From Winogradskyella sp. (lineage in GTDB: Bacteria > Bacteroidota > Bacteroidia > Flavobacteriales > Flavobacteriaceae), in contig NZ_JADGDZ010000008.1 of assembly GCF_016744625.1 (NCBI RefSeq), positions 1 to 64,000 of the forward strand: a DNA stretch of 64,000 bases, given 5' to 3'. The stretch's first letter is position 1. Every line of letters starts with the position of its first letter. Below, one piece after another: positions 8,736 to 18,435 of the stretch. Below the pieces are notes generated by a model. That model did no database searches, was not told where the DNA came from, and saw only the letters and a program-made list of their open reading frames with translations. The position numbers and the translations under genes are program-made.

Positions 8736-9824
8736 TTATAGTACTCCTAATTCTTTTAGATTCTTTTCAGAATTGGCTTTTACATTTGCAGCTGGATTTA
8801 AAGCCAAGGACTTTTTAAAATGTTTAACTGCAGTCTTCTTATCACCTTTAGCTTTATACGCCTCTCCTAAGCTGTCGTGCCAATTAGCGTTCTTAGGATC
8901 ACTTTTCACATTCATGCTAAAGTATTTTACTGCTCTATCAAAATCTTTTGCTGTAATCATAGCATAGCCCATTCTATTGATTTGGTTAGGATTCGCCATT
9001 GTTGCTGCTTCATCCATAGTTTTACCAAAACCATTCGCATCTCCTTTTTTCTGAAGTATTTGTGCTTTAATCGCTAAACCATTCACCGTTTTTTGACTAA
9101 AAAACTGTCCTTCTAAGGCTGAATTAACCCAACCTAGTGCTTCATCTAAATCGCCTCCATTATTCATTGAAAAATTAGCAGCCTGTTCCCAGTTTTGTCT
9201 TGTAAAGCCTTTTTGACCTTTAAACTGTGCTCTAATATCTTCTAGAACAACTTCAGTTACATTAACCTCAATTTTAAAAGGAATTGCTTTCTTTCCCCAA
9301 GTTAATGATGCAGTAGTCGAATTTGCTTTCACATCATTAAACTCATAAGTCAGTAATTCTGTATGGCCATTATCGCTAAGCTTTACATCTGCTCTTAATG
9401 CATCATTTGCTGGATCGTAGAAATAACTTCCCCAAGCATCAGTGTCTTTAGATAAGATAATAATGGCATTGTCTGCATCTTTTACGTTGATATGCAAACC
9501 ATAAGTACCAGCTGCTATTGATTTACCCTCAATTTTAGCATCGTGTGTAAACGTAATCGTAGTGTTTTCGTTAGCACCAGCTCTCCAAGGTGCTGCTTTA
9601 GAAGTCCCAAATCCAAGATTATTCATACCATAAGGCACTAGCTTTCCCCAGATTTCACGATCATTTACACTTGGTCTAGAATAAGTAATCGTAACATCAG
9701 TAGTTCCTACACGTTGCATCACAGAAGCCATTTGACTACCACGTGGCGTGCTTAACTGTGCATTTGCAGTGAAAGAAAAACACAACATAAAACACATAAC
9801 AAAAGAAGTAATTGTTGTTCTCAT
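8736..9824 (-). CDS. Secreted DUF2911 and TPR-repeat protein
   Basis: 362 residues from the ATG at 9824, chosen because it starts the signal peptide MRTTITSFVMCFMLCFSFTANAQ. An upstream in-frame ATG would add 11 unlikely residues. The N-terminal half matches DUF2911, with TYSRPSVNDREIWGKLVPYG and the APWRAGANENTTI segment, a beta-rich domain common in Bacteroidota. The C-terminal part has TPR-like helices ending in WHDSLGEAYKAKGDKKTAVKHF. Its biochemical role is unknown; an envelope location is likely. Confidence 0.88.
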   Translation of the reverse strand: MRTTITSFVMCFMLCFSFTANAQLSTPRGSQMASVMQRVGTTDVTITYSRPSVNDREIWGKLVPYGMNNLGFGTSKAAPWRAGANENTTITFTHDAKIEGKSIAAGTYGLHINVKDADNAIIILSKDTDAWGSYFYDPANDALRADVKLSDNGHTELLTYEFNDVKANSTTASLTWGKKAIPFKIEVNVTEVVLEDIRAQFKGQKGFTRQNWEQAANFSMNNGGDLDEALGWVNSALEGQFFSQKTVNGLAIKAQILQKKGDANGFGKTMDEAATMANPNQINRMGYAMITAKDFDRAVKYFSMNVKSDPKNANWHDSLGEAYKAKGDKKTAVKHFKKSLALNPAANVKANSEKNLKELGVL

Positions 9825-9979
9825 TTTTATATAAATTTTGATTAGTAGTACCAGCAAATTACTCTCATTATAGAAGCAAGGCTGTTAGGAAGTTGTTAAA
9901 GAAATTGAAATGTGTGTTAATTAACGTATTGTTAAGAATAAGAAAAAAATTATCTTAGTACTATTTAAGAACAGTAATT

Positions 9980-11374
9980 ATGCCCACTAAACTAGGTCAA
10001 AAATTCACAGACACCTTTACCAAATATATGCCAAGTGCATATGTCTTTGCATTACTACTAACTTTATTAACCGGAATCTTAGCACTAACTTTTACTAACA
10101 GCAAACCTATTGCCATCTTAGAAGGTTGGTATAATGGGTTTTGGAATTTATTGTCTTTTGGAATGCAGATTGTTTTAATCATTATCACAGCATACTGCAT
10201 TGCTCAATCTTCTCCAATAAAAAAAGGAATTGACAGATTAGCAAAGCTTATTAGAACACCAACGCAAGTCTATTTTATTATTATCGCTTTAGGTGCACTA
10301 TTGTCATTAGTAAGTTTTGGAATGGTTGTTATTACAGCAATCTTAGGTCGTGAATTAGCATTACGGATTAAAGGCATCCATTATCCTTTTTTAGTCGCTT
10401 GTGTCTATTTTTCATTTGGAGGTTGGGTTTGCGGACTATCGAGTTCTATTGCTCTATTATTAAATACTAAAAATAATTTTCTAATTAAAAGTGGCATTTT
10501 AAGTGATACTATTTCTACAAGCTTCACTTTAGGCTCAACATTGAATTTACTAATGATAGGTCTTTTTGTTATTATTTCTCCAATAATTATCTGGCTATTG
10601 ATTCCGAAATCATTTGATGGTAAAGAGCTTAACGATTTAAAAGCCGATTCTACAGATGAAGAAGGATCTGTGAAAGATGAAGCGTTATCTTATAAATTAC
10701 CTTTTAAAGCCCTTTCTGATGCACTTAATAATGCTGGTTGGCTACAAGTTAGTGTCGCTCTTCTAGGCCAGACGTATATTATTTATCACTTTACTACTAA
10801 AGGATTTGATTTAAATTTCAACATCATGATCTTTATATTCTTAATCGTTGGAATGTTGTTACACATTACACCAATGCGCTATAGTATTGCTATGAAACGT
10901 GCAAGCAGTAATATCTCTGGTATTTTGTTTCAGTATCCATTTTACGCAGGCATTATGGGCATTATGATGGCATCTGGCTTAGGTGAAAAAATTAGTGACG
11001 TATTAGTATCTATTGCTACACCAAATTCTTATGCCTTTATTTCATATTTAACAGGAGGCATCATCAATTTTGCAATACCTTCTGCTGGTGGCGAGTTTGC
11101 AGTTATTGGACCAAGTATTATTAATATGGTACAAGAGTTAGGAGCTAACCTCTCGCCTACTGAAGTTACAGCAATGACAGCCAGAGCATCAATGTCTGTA
11201 GCTTATGGTGAAAGTTTGAGTAATTTATTACAACCATTTTTTCTGTTGATTGTGTTTCCTGTAATGGGAGCTGGTATAAAAATACAAGCCAGAGATGTCG
11301 TTGGCTATTTATTTATTCCTTTTTTAGTATTATTTATAATTCAGGCCTTGATGGTAACATATATACCACTCTAG
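9980..11374 (+). CDS. Short-chain fatty acid transporter family (AtoE-type)
   Basis: 464 residues, almost entirely membrane helices (about 11-12). Glycine- and serine-rich conserved segments such as GGWVCGLSSSIALLLN and FAIPSAGGEFAVIGPSI are typical of the AtoE/TIGR00366 family, which moves short-chain fatty acids such as butyrate across the inner membrane. There are no ato catabolic genes beside it, so the substrate is inferred from the family alone. It is divergent from the DUF2911 gene. Confidence 0.85.
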   Translation: MPTKLGQKFTDTFTKYMPSAYVFALLLTLLTGILALTFTNSKPIAILEGWYNGFWNLLSFGMQIVLIIITAYCIAQSSPIKKGIDRLAKLIRTPTQVYFIIIALGALLSLVSFGMVVITAILGRELALRIKGIHYPFLVACVYFSFGGWVCGLSSSIALLLNTKNNFLIKSGILSDTISTSFTLGSTLNLLMIGLFVIISPIIIWLLIPKSFDGKELNDLKADSTDEEGSVKDEALSYKLPFKALSDALNNAGWLQVSVALLGQTYIIYHFTTKGFDLNFNIMIFIFLIVGMLLHITPMRYSIAMKRASSNISGILFQYPFYAGIMGIMMASGLGEKISDVLVSIATPNSYAFISYLTGGIINFAIPSAGGEFAVIGPSIINMVQELGANLSPTEVTAMTARASMSVAYGESLSNLLQPFFLLIVFPVMGAGIKIQARDVVGYLFIPFLVLFIIQALMVTYIPL

Positions 11375-11488
11375 ATCATTTTTCATTAATAAAGCATGAA
11401 TTCATTAGCAATTAAACTTAAATAGTATACAAATTTTGCGATAACGCTTTCTTTCACTAAATTAGATAAACATAGCTATAAGATTATT

Positions 11489-12049
11489 TTGAGCATAATT
11501 AAAAACATAAGAGAACAACGAGGTTTTACACAAGCCGAATTAGCAAAACAAACGGGTTTATCTTTAAGAACAATTCAGCGTTTAGAATCTAGCAATAAGG
11601 AACCTAAAGGTCATAGTTTATCTGTACTTTCTGAAGTTTTTAATATAAAACCTTCTGCATTACAAAATCAATTTAAAAGCATTAAACAAACAAAGGAATC
11701 AGAAGCCACTTCTATTCGGCTTATCAATTTATCGGTTTTATCATTTTTAGGAATCCCATTTGGTAATATCATTTTACCATTAATACTCTGGAGGAGAAAC
11801 CGAAAATCTAAGTTTGTTGATGAAATGGGCAAACGGATTGTTAACTTTCAAATTATATTCTCTGTAGTGCTTTCATTATTGCTCTGCATCTCCCCTTTTA
11901 TTAGTCGCGCTTTATTTTCAAACACTTCAATAATCTTATGTGTTTTGTTTGCCGCTTATGCTGTTAATGTGATTATTGTTTGTCGCATCGCTATGAAATT
12001 ACAACGCAATAATTTCGACTTTCTAAACAGTCCACTTCGCTTTATATAG
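11489..12049 (+). CDS. XRE-type HTH protein with C-terminal membrane domain
   Basis: 186 residues read from a TTG codon; there is no ATG upstream in frame near the domain, and MSIIKNIREQRGFTQAELAKQ begins right there. Residues 3-56 are a classic XRE helix-turn-helix (SLRTIQRLES recognition region). Residues about 78-180 contain four hydrophobic segments including FLGIPFGNIILPLILW, resembling DUF4870-like membrane domains. It is probably a membrane-tethered regulator whose signal is unknown. Confidence 0.82.
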   Translation: MSIIKNIREQRGFTQAELAKQTGLSLRTIQRLESSNKEPKGHSLSVLSEVFNIKPSALQNQFKSIKQTKESEATSIRLINLSVLSFLGIPFGNIILPLILWRRNRKSKFVDEMGKRIVNFQIIFSVVLSLLLCISPFISRALFSNTSIILCVLFAAYAVNVIIVCRIAMKLQRNNFDFLNSPLRFI

Positions 12050-12178
12050 GCCTAAAAACTTGAATTGTCGTAAAATTGTCGGCATCCTAAACACTAATTA
12101 CTTTCATTTTTAATATTACTTTGTGTATCTGTGTTTCTATAAACTCATAGATTTTCATCACATCAAAAATTATTAATC

Positions 12179-13171
12179 ATGAAGAAAAAAATCGGCTACA
12201 CGCTACTCATTCTTTTAATGCTTATGCTTTCTGTTGGGTTTTACTACATCAGAAAATTTAATAACGCTTTTTTTAAAGAAAAAACAGCTTACTTAGAATA
12301 TACTTTTGAGTCTAAACCCATTCATTTTGATTGGGCTGCTAATTCTACAGGTTCAGAAGGTTATCACGAACCACAAGCGGCAATGATAATTCCATTAAAG
12401 ATTAAAGGATTAGCACATCATTTCTATATGCAGTTTGATACTGGTGCGCCACATTCCTTTATCTATGAAAATGATTTAAAATCCTTACGTGCTATTGGAA
12501 TAGACATTAAAGAAGTTACAAAAGGTGGAGAGCGTTTTGTAGAACAATTAGAATTTGTATTAGATGACAACCATATTAAAGCTTCTATGATTAGAATTTT
12601 AGGTAATTACGGAAATACTTTTGGTAAAAATGACACCATCTCTAGAATAGGCATAGGTACTATTGGTAGTGATTTTATAAAAGATCAGATAACAGCAATT
12701 GACTTTAAAAATCAAACATTAGAGTTCTATAATGAGCGTTCAGAATGGATGAAAACTTTACCAAAATTCAAACCCTTTGATTTTACTGGAAGACGTATTA
12801 TGTTGCCAGTAACTATCAACAACAAAGATTACGAACTCTTCTATGATTCAGGCTGCAGTGCTTTTGGATTAATCACTATAAAAAGCCGATTTGATAAGTA
12901 TAGTAATGAGAATACTGAAGTTATTGCATATAATGCCAAAAGTTGGGACAGCAGTATACCCATTACAAGTAAAACAACTAACCAACCTATTAGCATTGGT
13001 GATTCTAAGCTAAGTTTAAAACGTGTTAGCTTTATAGATATGTACACTTTTATACAACCCGTAGTAACACCTTTTACTCGTATTGGTGGATGGTTAGGCA
13101 ATCAACCCTTTAATGAGAGTGTTTTAATTCTCGACACAAAAGCTGAAGAGTTTATTGTAGTTAATAATTAA
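12179..13171 (+). CDS. Clan AA aspartic protease-like (retropepsin-type) membrane-anchored protein
   Basis: 330 residues with one N-terminal hydrophobic anchor (residues about 5-24). Two Asp-based motifs lie roughly 135 residues apart: DTGAPHSF near residue 90 and DSGCSAFG near 223. They resemble the paired DTG motifs of aspartyl proteases, the second altered to DSG. Each half has a following hydrophobic strand pattern. The domain probably faces the periplasm. Protease activity is inference, as many such bacterial proteins are uncharacterised. Confidence 0.7.
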   Translation: MKKKIGYTLLILLMLMLSVGFYYIRKFNNAFFKEKTAYLEYTFESKPIHFDWAANSTGSEGYHEPQAAMIIPLKIKGLAHHFYMQFDTGAPHSFIYENDLKSLRAIGIDIKEVTKGGERFVEQLEFVLDDNHIKASMIRILGNYGNTFGKNDTISRIGIGTIGSDFIKDQITAIDFKNQTLEFYNERSEWMKTLPKFKPFDFTGRRIMLPVTINNKDYELFYDSGCSAFGLITIKSRFDKYSNENTEVIAYNAKSWDSSIPITSKTTNQPISIGDSKLSLKRVSFIDMYTFIQPVVTPFTRIGGWLGNQPFNESVLILDTKAEEFIVVNN

Positions 13172-13214
13172 ATCAGACTTAAATCACTAAATTGTGGGTA
13201 ATAAATCTAATGAT

Positions 13215-13957
13215 ATGAACATTTTTGAACAAGCTGCAAAAAAAAATGAAACAAGATGAAGGTTCTGCTTTTTTAGAAAACCATACTTCCAACTCATTTT
13301 TTGAAATAAAAGAATCTTCTGATAATAAAAAAATTGGACGTCAATATCCACAAGTAGATTCTATTAATTTAACTTTCGCACATTCAATAACACACCATCA
13401 AATGCCTCGTCAAAACTTAAAATTTGACAAAATTTAATTATATAAATCTGCTAAACTGACTGATATTATTAGTTCTGGAGCAATATGTGCACATGGTCTT
13501 TTGCTAAGTGAAAAAGCCTTGAAAATTTTTCAAAATTATAAATTAGGTAAGCACAAAGTATTTTAAAGCTAAAGTTTTCCTTAAAGGAGAAAAGTATGAT
13601 TATGGGTATTTGCAAATAATGAATGATTTAAAAAATCGTATTGATTATGAAATGTCTAGTTTTTATGTAACTGATATACTTGGTAAACCTTTAAGTGATT
13701 TTGAAATAAATGACATTCTGGAATATGAGAGGATGGATAAAAAAATTCACTCAGGAGAAATTGCAGAATTTGAAGAGTACAGCTATTTGAGCATCAAATC
13801 TGCATTTTTTAAAAACAACTCTCAAATACCAGATTTTTTTACTCTTGATCCATGTGGAATAACATTGTTTATTTCAAAAAGATTAAGAGATGATATAGTA
13901 AACAGTAATATATCTGGTTCAGAAATTAGACCGACAAATAAAATTATTACTACCTAA
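13215..13957 (+). pseudogene. Broken immunity-type gene (Imm11/DUF1629-like) with two frameshifts and an internal stop
   Basis: No single frame covers the region. An ATG at 13215 reads MNIFEQAAKK and leaves frame at a nine-A run (13238-13246). The next frame continues to a TAA at 13435-13437 and, without any shift, resumes as LYKSAKLTDIISSGAICAHG and LLLSEKALKIFQNYKLG until 13564. The third frame takes over near 13559 with YFKAKVFLKGEKYDYGYLQI and runs to the stop at 13955-13957. The joined reading resembles polymorphic-toxin immunity proteins of the Imm11/DUF1629 type, which share an LLLSEKA motif. No partner toxin is nearby. Confidence 0.65.
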
Positions 13958-14081
13958 AACTACATGCATAATTTATTGCTGGCTCTGTGTGTACTCAGAA
14001 AACCTATACTAATTACCTCTGATTCGTTTCAATTTTGCTAAATTAGTTGCTTAACCATACATAAATACGTTAAGCCCATCA

Positions 14082-15011
14082 ATGAAAACCTATTTTAAAA
14101 TCATATGTATCTTATTGCTGATACTCTCTTGTTCATCAAACGACAATGATGTAGACACTTCCCAGATGTATCCTTCATTTGGTTCAGAAATCAACGTCAC
14201 CATTAATGGTTTATCCTTTGATGCTATGGAGCCTTTTCTGTCACCAGATGGAAATTATTTATTCTTCAACAATTTAAACGATGGAGAAAACACAAAACTA
14301 TATTATGCAACTAGAGTTAATGATTCAACATTCAATTATATAGGAGAACTAGTGGGAACCAACCAAACCACAGCACCGCATTTAGATGCCGTTGCCGACA
14401 TGGATGTTAATGGCAATTTCTATTGGACCTCAACACGGAATTACCCAACGGAACTAAATAATCTCTTTCACGGCACTTTTAATAATGGGACAATTAGTAA
14501 TATAGAACGTGTACAAGGAGATTTTAACAGAAATACTCCGGGTTGGCTCGTTATGGATCATGGTATAAGTTTAGATGGTCAATATTTATACTTCAACAAT
14601 GCAAGGTTTGATGACTCTAATTGTTTAGGTCCTTGTGAAACAACCATAGGAATTGCTCAAAAAGAAAATGGATCTATGTTTACTACACTTCCAAACTCTA
14701 GTACAATTCTACAAAACATCAATGATGCAAATTACATTTATTATGCTCCTTGCATAAGTAGTGATAATCTAGAGTTGTATTACACAAGATATTTAAAAGG
14801 CAACATTACATCTAATACTGTTTTTGAGATATGCGTTGCAGTTAGACCTAATGCTTCGTCCAATTTTTCTCTTCCAAAAGTTTTGTTTTCAGAAGTGATT
14901 GCAAATTTAATTGAAGCACCTACAATATCTATAGATAAAAGCATTATCTATTACCATCAAAAGACTTTTGACTCACATAAAATAGTGATGAGGTATCGAA
15001 ATGTTTTGTAA
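14082..15011 (+). CDS. Lipoprotein with WD40-like (PD40) beta-propeller repeats
   Basis: 309 residues. The lipobox LILSC (Cys17) is followed by SSNDNDVD. The body has repeats of the TolB/PD40 type, such as EPFLSPDGNYLFFNN and HGISLDGQYLYFNN, which form propeller blades. It is probably attached to the outer membrane. Such proteins act in envelope assembly or ligand binding; no specific role can be assigned. It is convergent with the MocR regulator gene. Confidence 0.75.
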   Translation: MKTYFKIICILLLILSCSSNDNDVDTSQMYPSFGSEINVTINGLSFDAMEPFLSPDGNYLFFNNLNDGENTKLYYATRVNDSTFNYIGELVGTNQTTAPHLDAVADMDVNGNFYWTSTRNYPTELNNLFHGTFNNGTISNIERVQGDFNRNTPGWLVMDHGISLDGQYLYFNNARFDDSNCLGPCETTIGIAQKENGSMFTTLPNSSTILQNINDANYIYYAPCISSDNLELYYTRYLKGNITSNTVFEICVAVRPNASSNFSLPKVLFSEVIANLIEAPTISIDKSIIYYHQKTFDSHKIVMRYRNVL

Positions 15012-15042
15012 AGCTATATAACGGTTAGAATAAGTCTTTTAA

Positions 15043-16524
15043 TTATTTATTTTTAATTTCAGTAATTGTTTTCTTAAGTCTGTTTATTAACTCATAAATT
15101 TCTTCTTCGTTGTATGCTGCAAAACCAATTCTTATACAATTGTGTTCTAATTTAGCACTATCATAACGCAACCAATCACCAATTTCTAATTTATGGGTTC
15201 TTGCAACTTCAGAAATAGTTTCCCAAGAATAATTTTCATTCAACTTCGCCCAAACTGCCATGCCTCCTTTTGGAATTTCAAACTGTAAAAAACTGCCCAA
15301 TTCATCTTTTAAAAGTTCACAAAATAAATCGCGTCGCTGTTTGTAAATCTTCATCACTTTACGAATATGTCTATCTAAATCACCAGATTTTATAAAATCT
15401 GCAAATGTCAATTCTAATAAGGCATCTCCTTGCCGATCTACTATACCTCTTAATTTAGAGGCTTCATCTACAAATTCTTTTGAAGCAATTAAATAACCTA
15501 TTCTAAAAACTGGAGCTACCGATTTACACACAGAACCAATATATATTACATTTCCGTTAGTATCGTGACTTGCTAATGGTAAAATCGGAGCATGATTGTA
15601 ATTAAAATCGTAATCGTAATCATCTTCAATAATGGCAAAATTAAACTGCTTTGCAAGATTTAAAAGATGAATTCTCCGTTTTGCGGAAAGCGTTACTGTG
15701 GTTGGATGGTGATGATGCGATGTTACATATACAGCTTTAATTTGTTGTCGTTTACATAGCTTTTCAATCTCGTCAGTTAAAAGTCCATTTTCATCAACCA
15801 AAACACGTTTTAGTTTTGCTTGTTGATTTAGAAAAGTAGAATTAGCAGACTCGTAATTGGTATTTCCAACGACAATACTATCATCTTTTTTAAGCAATAA
15901 TTGTGATGACAACCAAACTCCCATTTGACTACCACGTGTAATCAAGACATTTTCTTTTGTAATATGTAAACCTCTTGTTGTATTCAAATAATCAACTAAA
16001 ACATCTCGTAACGTATCATTTCCATAAGTAGAACCATAAGACAAATGCTCAAACACATTTTTTTTAGCACAAACTCTTCTATATGTTCTTGCAATTTCAT
16101 CAATTGGAGTTAATCTTCCATCGGAAGTTCCATCATTTAAATATATAAAATCCTTATTCTTTTTCGGAGCTCTTTCGCGTAAAACACTAGTCTGATAAAA
16201 AGAAAAACCTGTCCTTTTTTTCATGTCAAAAGCCACACAATTCTCAAGTTTCTCTTGATCTAATAGTGGTAAATTACGACGTACAAAAGTTCCTTTTTTA
16301 GGAATACTCTCTACCCAACCTTGTAGCAATAACTCTTCATAGCAGGCAACAATCGTTTTTCTATGCACATTTAATTGCTCTGCTAAAGTTCTACTACCAG
16401 GAAGTTTAGTATTAGGAGCGAGCGTTTGATTCTTTATTAATTGAATAATTTGATTTGATAATTGCAAGTACAATGCCTGATTGCATTTTCTATCAAATTG
16501 AATGCTAGTTTTAAATGGAAACAT
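15043..16524 (-). CDS. MocR/PdxR-family transcriptional regulator (GntR HTH fused to aminotransferase domain)
   Basis: 493 residues. Residues about 12-80 form a GntR winged helix (LPGSRTLAEQLNVHRKTIVACYEEL). The rest is a type I PLP aminotransferase fold with IIEDDYDYDF and the PLP-lysine motif SVCKSVAPVFRIGY. Such regulators sense PLP or an amino compound and often control a divergent gene. Here the divergent run encodes DinB, GNAT and PNPOx-type proteins, two of them flavin split-barrel proteins related to pyridoxamine oxidase. Half-sites in the shared promoter are listed separately. Confidence 0.9.
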   Translation of the reverse strand: MFPFKTSIQFDRKCNQALYLQLSNQIIQLIKNQTLAPNTKLPGSRTLAEQLNVHRKTIVACYEELLLQGWVESIPKKGTFVRRNLPLLDQEKLENCVAFDMKKRTGFSFYQTSVLRERAPKKNKDFIYLNDGTSDGRLTPIDEIARTYRRVCAKKNVFEHLSYGSTYGNDTLRDVLVDYLNTTRGLHITKENVLITRGSQMGVWLSSQLLLKKDDSIVVGNTNYESANSTFLNQQAKLKRVLVDENGLLTDEIEKLCKRQQIKAVYVTSHHHHPTTVTLSAKRRIHLLNLAKQFNFAIIEDDYDYDFNYNHAPILPLASHDTNGNVIYIGSVCKSVAPVFRIGYLIASKEFVDEASKLRGIVDRQGDALLELTFADFIKSGDLDRHIRKVMKIYKQRRDLFCELLKDELGSFLQFEIPKGGMAVWAKLNENYSWETISEVARTHKLEIGDWLRYDSAKLEHNCIRIGFAAYNEEEIYELINRLKKTITEIKNK

Positions 16525-16525
16525 C

Positions 16526-16568
16526 TGGACTACTTGTTATATTTATTCTGGATTATTATAATAGTCCA
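16526..16568. promoter_or_regulatory. Probable MocR operator: three TGGAYTA half-sites
   Basis: TGGACTA at 16526-16532 and TGGATTA at 16549-16555 lie as direct repeats 23 bases apart within longer TCTGGAYTAYT matches. TAGTCCA at 16562-16568 is inverted and makes a palindrome TGGATTA-N6-TAGTCCA with the second. Direct plus inverted half-sites between a MocR gene and its divergent neighbour are typical of the family. Confidence 0.55.
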
Positions 16569-16577
16569 TAAATATAG

Positions 16578-16585
16578 TATTTTTG
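16578..16585 (+). promoter_or_regulatory. Predicted -7 element of the DinB-led gene run
   Basis: TATTTTTG matches TAnnTTTG exactly, 20 bases before the ATG at 16605 and just downstream of the MocR half-sites, a position suited to activation or control by MocR. Confidence 0.5.
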
Positions 16586-16604
16586 AATTATACAAGCAAT
16601 AGAA

Positions 16605-17123
16605 ATGACAAAACTAGACTTAAACCCATCCGAATTTGATGACTATTATTTAAGATATATTAATAAGTTATCTAACAAAACAGAACTTAGAAAAGGCTTT
16701 AAAAATGGTAAAGACACATTAATCGACTTTTTTAAATCCATTCCTAAAGAAAAATTAACGCATCGTTATCAACCAGAAAAATGGAGTATAAAAGAAGTGC
16801 TTCAACATTTAATAGATACCGAACGTATTTTTATGTATCGCTGTTTTAGAATTGCCAGACAAGATAAAACGGCCTTGGCAGGATACGATCAAGATGAATA
16901 CATTACGCCTTCTGGAGCGGATGAAAAAACAATTGCCAATTTACTAAATGAATTTACTACAAGTCGTAACCATTCAATTTCATTACTAAATAGTTTAACC
17001 GATGACGACTTGTCTTTCATTGGAAATTCTAGCGGAAATGCAATGTCAGCAAGAGCTGCTGCATTTACTGTTATAGGTCATGATATTTGGCATAAGGAAG
17101 TCATAGAGAATAAATATTTATAA
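16605..17123 (+). CDS. DinB-family (DinB_2) putative metal-dependent enzyme
   Basis: 172 residues in a four-helix-bundle pattern. The likely metal-binding triad is His68 (QHLIDTER) with His159 and His163 (GHDIWHKEV). DinB-like proteins include thiol transferases using bacillithiol or similar cofactors; the substrate here is unknown. It leads a same-strand series of small genes and is divergent from the MocR regulator. Confidence 0.85.
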   Translation: MTKLDLNPSEFDDYYLRYINKLSNKTELRKGFKNGKDTLIDFFKSIPKEKLTHRYQPEKWSIKEVLQHLIDTERIFMYRCFRIARQDKTALAGYDQDEYITPSGADEKTIANLLNEFTTSRNHSISLLNSLTDDDLSFIGNSSGNAMSARAAAFTVIGHDIWHKEVIENKYL

Positions 17124-17158
17124 ATCTCAATTAACAAAAATGATTTATTATAAGTATT

Positions 17159-17674
17159 ATGATGGAATTCAAACCACACAGTATTGATTTTGCAAAAGAG
17201 TTTTCAGAACTGAAAAATGTACCTGAAATACTTGATAATGGATATGATAAAACACCAAATCCATACACTGAAAAAGATGCTATTGAATTTATAACTAAAG
17301 AAATTGGAAAAAAACCAGCAGAACGATTTCTTATTTACTGGAATAATGAGGTCGCTGGCGAAATAGGTATTACAATAAAAGAAGATGTGTTTCGGCTAAA
17401 TGCGGAAATCGGCTATTTTATTTCTAAAAAATTCTGGAGAAAAGGATTAGCAACGCAAGCGGTGAAAAAAATGACAGATTATACATTTAAACATTTTGAT
17501 GTCGTACGACTCGTTGCTGGAGTTTTTGATTTTAATAAATCTTCAATGAAAGTATTAGAAAAGAATGATTATTATTTAGAAAGTATCCGAAAAAATGCAG
17601 TCATAAAAAACGGTAAAATCATTGACGATTATATTTGGGTAAAATTAAGAGATACAGAGAATTTAACAGAATAA
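17159..17674 (+). CDS. GNAT family N-acetyltransferase (RimJ/RimL-like)
   Basis: 171 residues. The acetyl-CoA binding region is visible as IGYFISKKFWRKGLATQAVKK, with the R/Q-x-x-G-x-A motif as RKGLATQ, and the C-terminal NKSSMKVLEKNDY segment is typical of ribosomal-protein or amino-group acetyltransferases. Two ATGs adjoin at 17159 and 17162 and either could be used. The acceptor is unknown. Confidence 0.88.
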   Translation: MMEFKPHSIDFAKEFSELKNVPEILDNGYDKTPNPYTEKDAIEFITKEIGKKPAERFLIYWNNEVAGEIGITIKEDVFRLNAEIGYFISKKFWRKGLATQAVKKMTDYTFKHFDVVRLVAGVFDFNKSSMKVLEKNDYYLESIRKNAVIKNGKIIDDYIWVKLRDTENLTE

Positions 17675-17676
17675 AA

Positions 17677-18129
17677 ATGGAACTAACAATAGAAAATAAA
17701 GCCTATATAGATAGAAGTGTTCTATGTTGGCTTGCAACGGTATCACCTGAAAACGCACCAAATGTCTCGCCAAAAGAAATCTTCAAATATTATGGAGCAG
17801 ATAAAATAATTGTTGCAAATATCGCTTCACCACAAACCGTTCGAAACATAAAGCAGAACAATAATGTTTGTGTAAGTTTTATTGATATTCTGATTCAGAA
17901 AGGTTTTCAAATAAAAGGAAAAGCAAAGATTATTGGAAAAACTGATTCTGAATTTTTGAAAATGAAAAAAGTATTAACTGAAATGACTGGCGGAAATTTT
18001 CCTTTTGCAACTATTACAGAAATTACAGTAGAACACGTTAAGCCAATTATTGCACCTAAATATATTCTCTATCCTGAAACAACAGAAGAAGAACAAATTG
18101 AAAGTGCAAAAAAAGCTTACGGAATTTAA
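17677..18129 (+). CDS. Pyridoxamine 5'-phosphate oxidase-like flavin split-barrel protein
   Basis: 150 residues from the ATG at 17677, which directly follows the stop of the preceding gene; a longer frame would overlap that gene. SVLCWLATVSPENAPNVSPK and the VRNIKQNNNVCVSF segment are characteristic of the small FMN-binding split barrel. Family members are oxidases, reductases or heme-utilisation proteins. PNPOx catalysis itself is not shown. Confidence 0.85.
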   Translation: MELTIENKAYIDRSVLCWLATVSPENAPNVSPKEIFKYYGADKIIVANIASPQTVRNIKQNNNVCVSFIDILIQKGFQIKGKAKIIGKTDSEFLKMKKVLTEMTGGNFPFATITEITVEHVKPIIAPKYILYPETTEEEQIESAKKAYGI

Positions 18130-18141
18130 AACACTAACTAT

Positions 18142-18432
18142 ATGCTAGAAATAAGACCCAATTGTGAGCATTGCAATAAAGATTTGCCAAACACATCTAC
18201 TGAGGCAATGATTTGCTCATATGAATGCACATATTGCAAATCTTGTGCTTTAGAAATCTTTGAAAATGTATGTCCCAGTTGTAGCGGAAACTTTGTTGAA
18301 CGTCCTATAAGACCACAAAAGGAAGTTGCGAAATATCCAGCCTCAGTAAAACGTGTATTTAAACCAAAAGATATAGAAAAAGCTAGAATAAATTCAGATG
18401 AATTTAAAAACATTCCACCAGAAAAAAGATAA
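18142..18432 (+). CDS. DUF1272 small zinc-ribbon-like protein
   Basis: 96 residues with a cysteine-rich N-terminal half. CEHCNKDL, CSYECTYCKSC and CPSCSG form paired CxxC motifs that would bind one or two zinc ions. This matches DUF1272, a small family of unknown function often found among stress or acetyltransferase genes. It lies 12 bases after the split-barrel gene and 3 bases before the next gene, so cotranscription is likely. Confidence 0.85.
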   Translation: MLEIRPNCEHCNKDLPNTSTEAMICSYECTYCKSCALEIFENVCPSCSGNFVERPIRPQKEVAKYPASVKRVFKPKDIEKARINSDEFKNIPPEKR

Positions 18433-18435
18433 GAT

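Noticed and set aside
13225-13437. A separate 70-codon gene beginning at TTG
   Set aside because: The frame continues past its TAA with the same protein family text, so it is one piece of the broken immunity gene and not a gene of its own.
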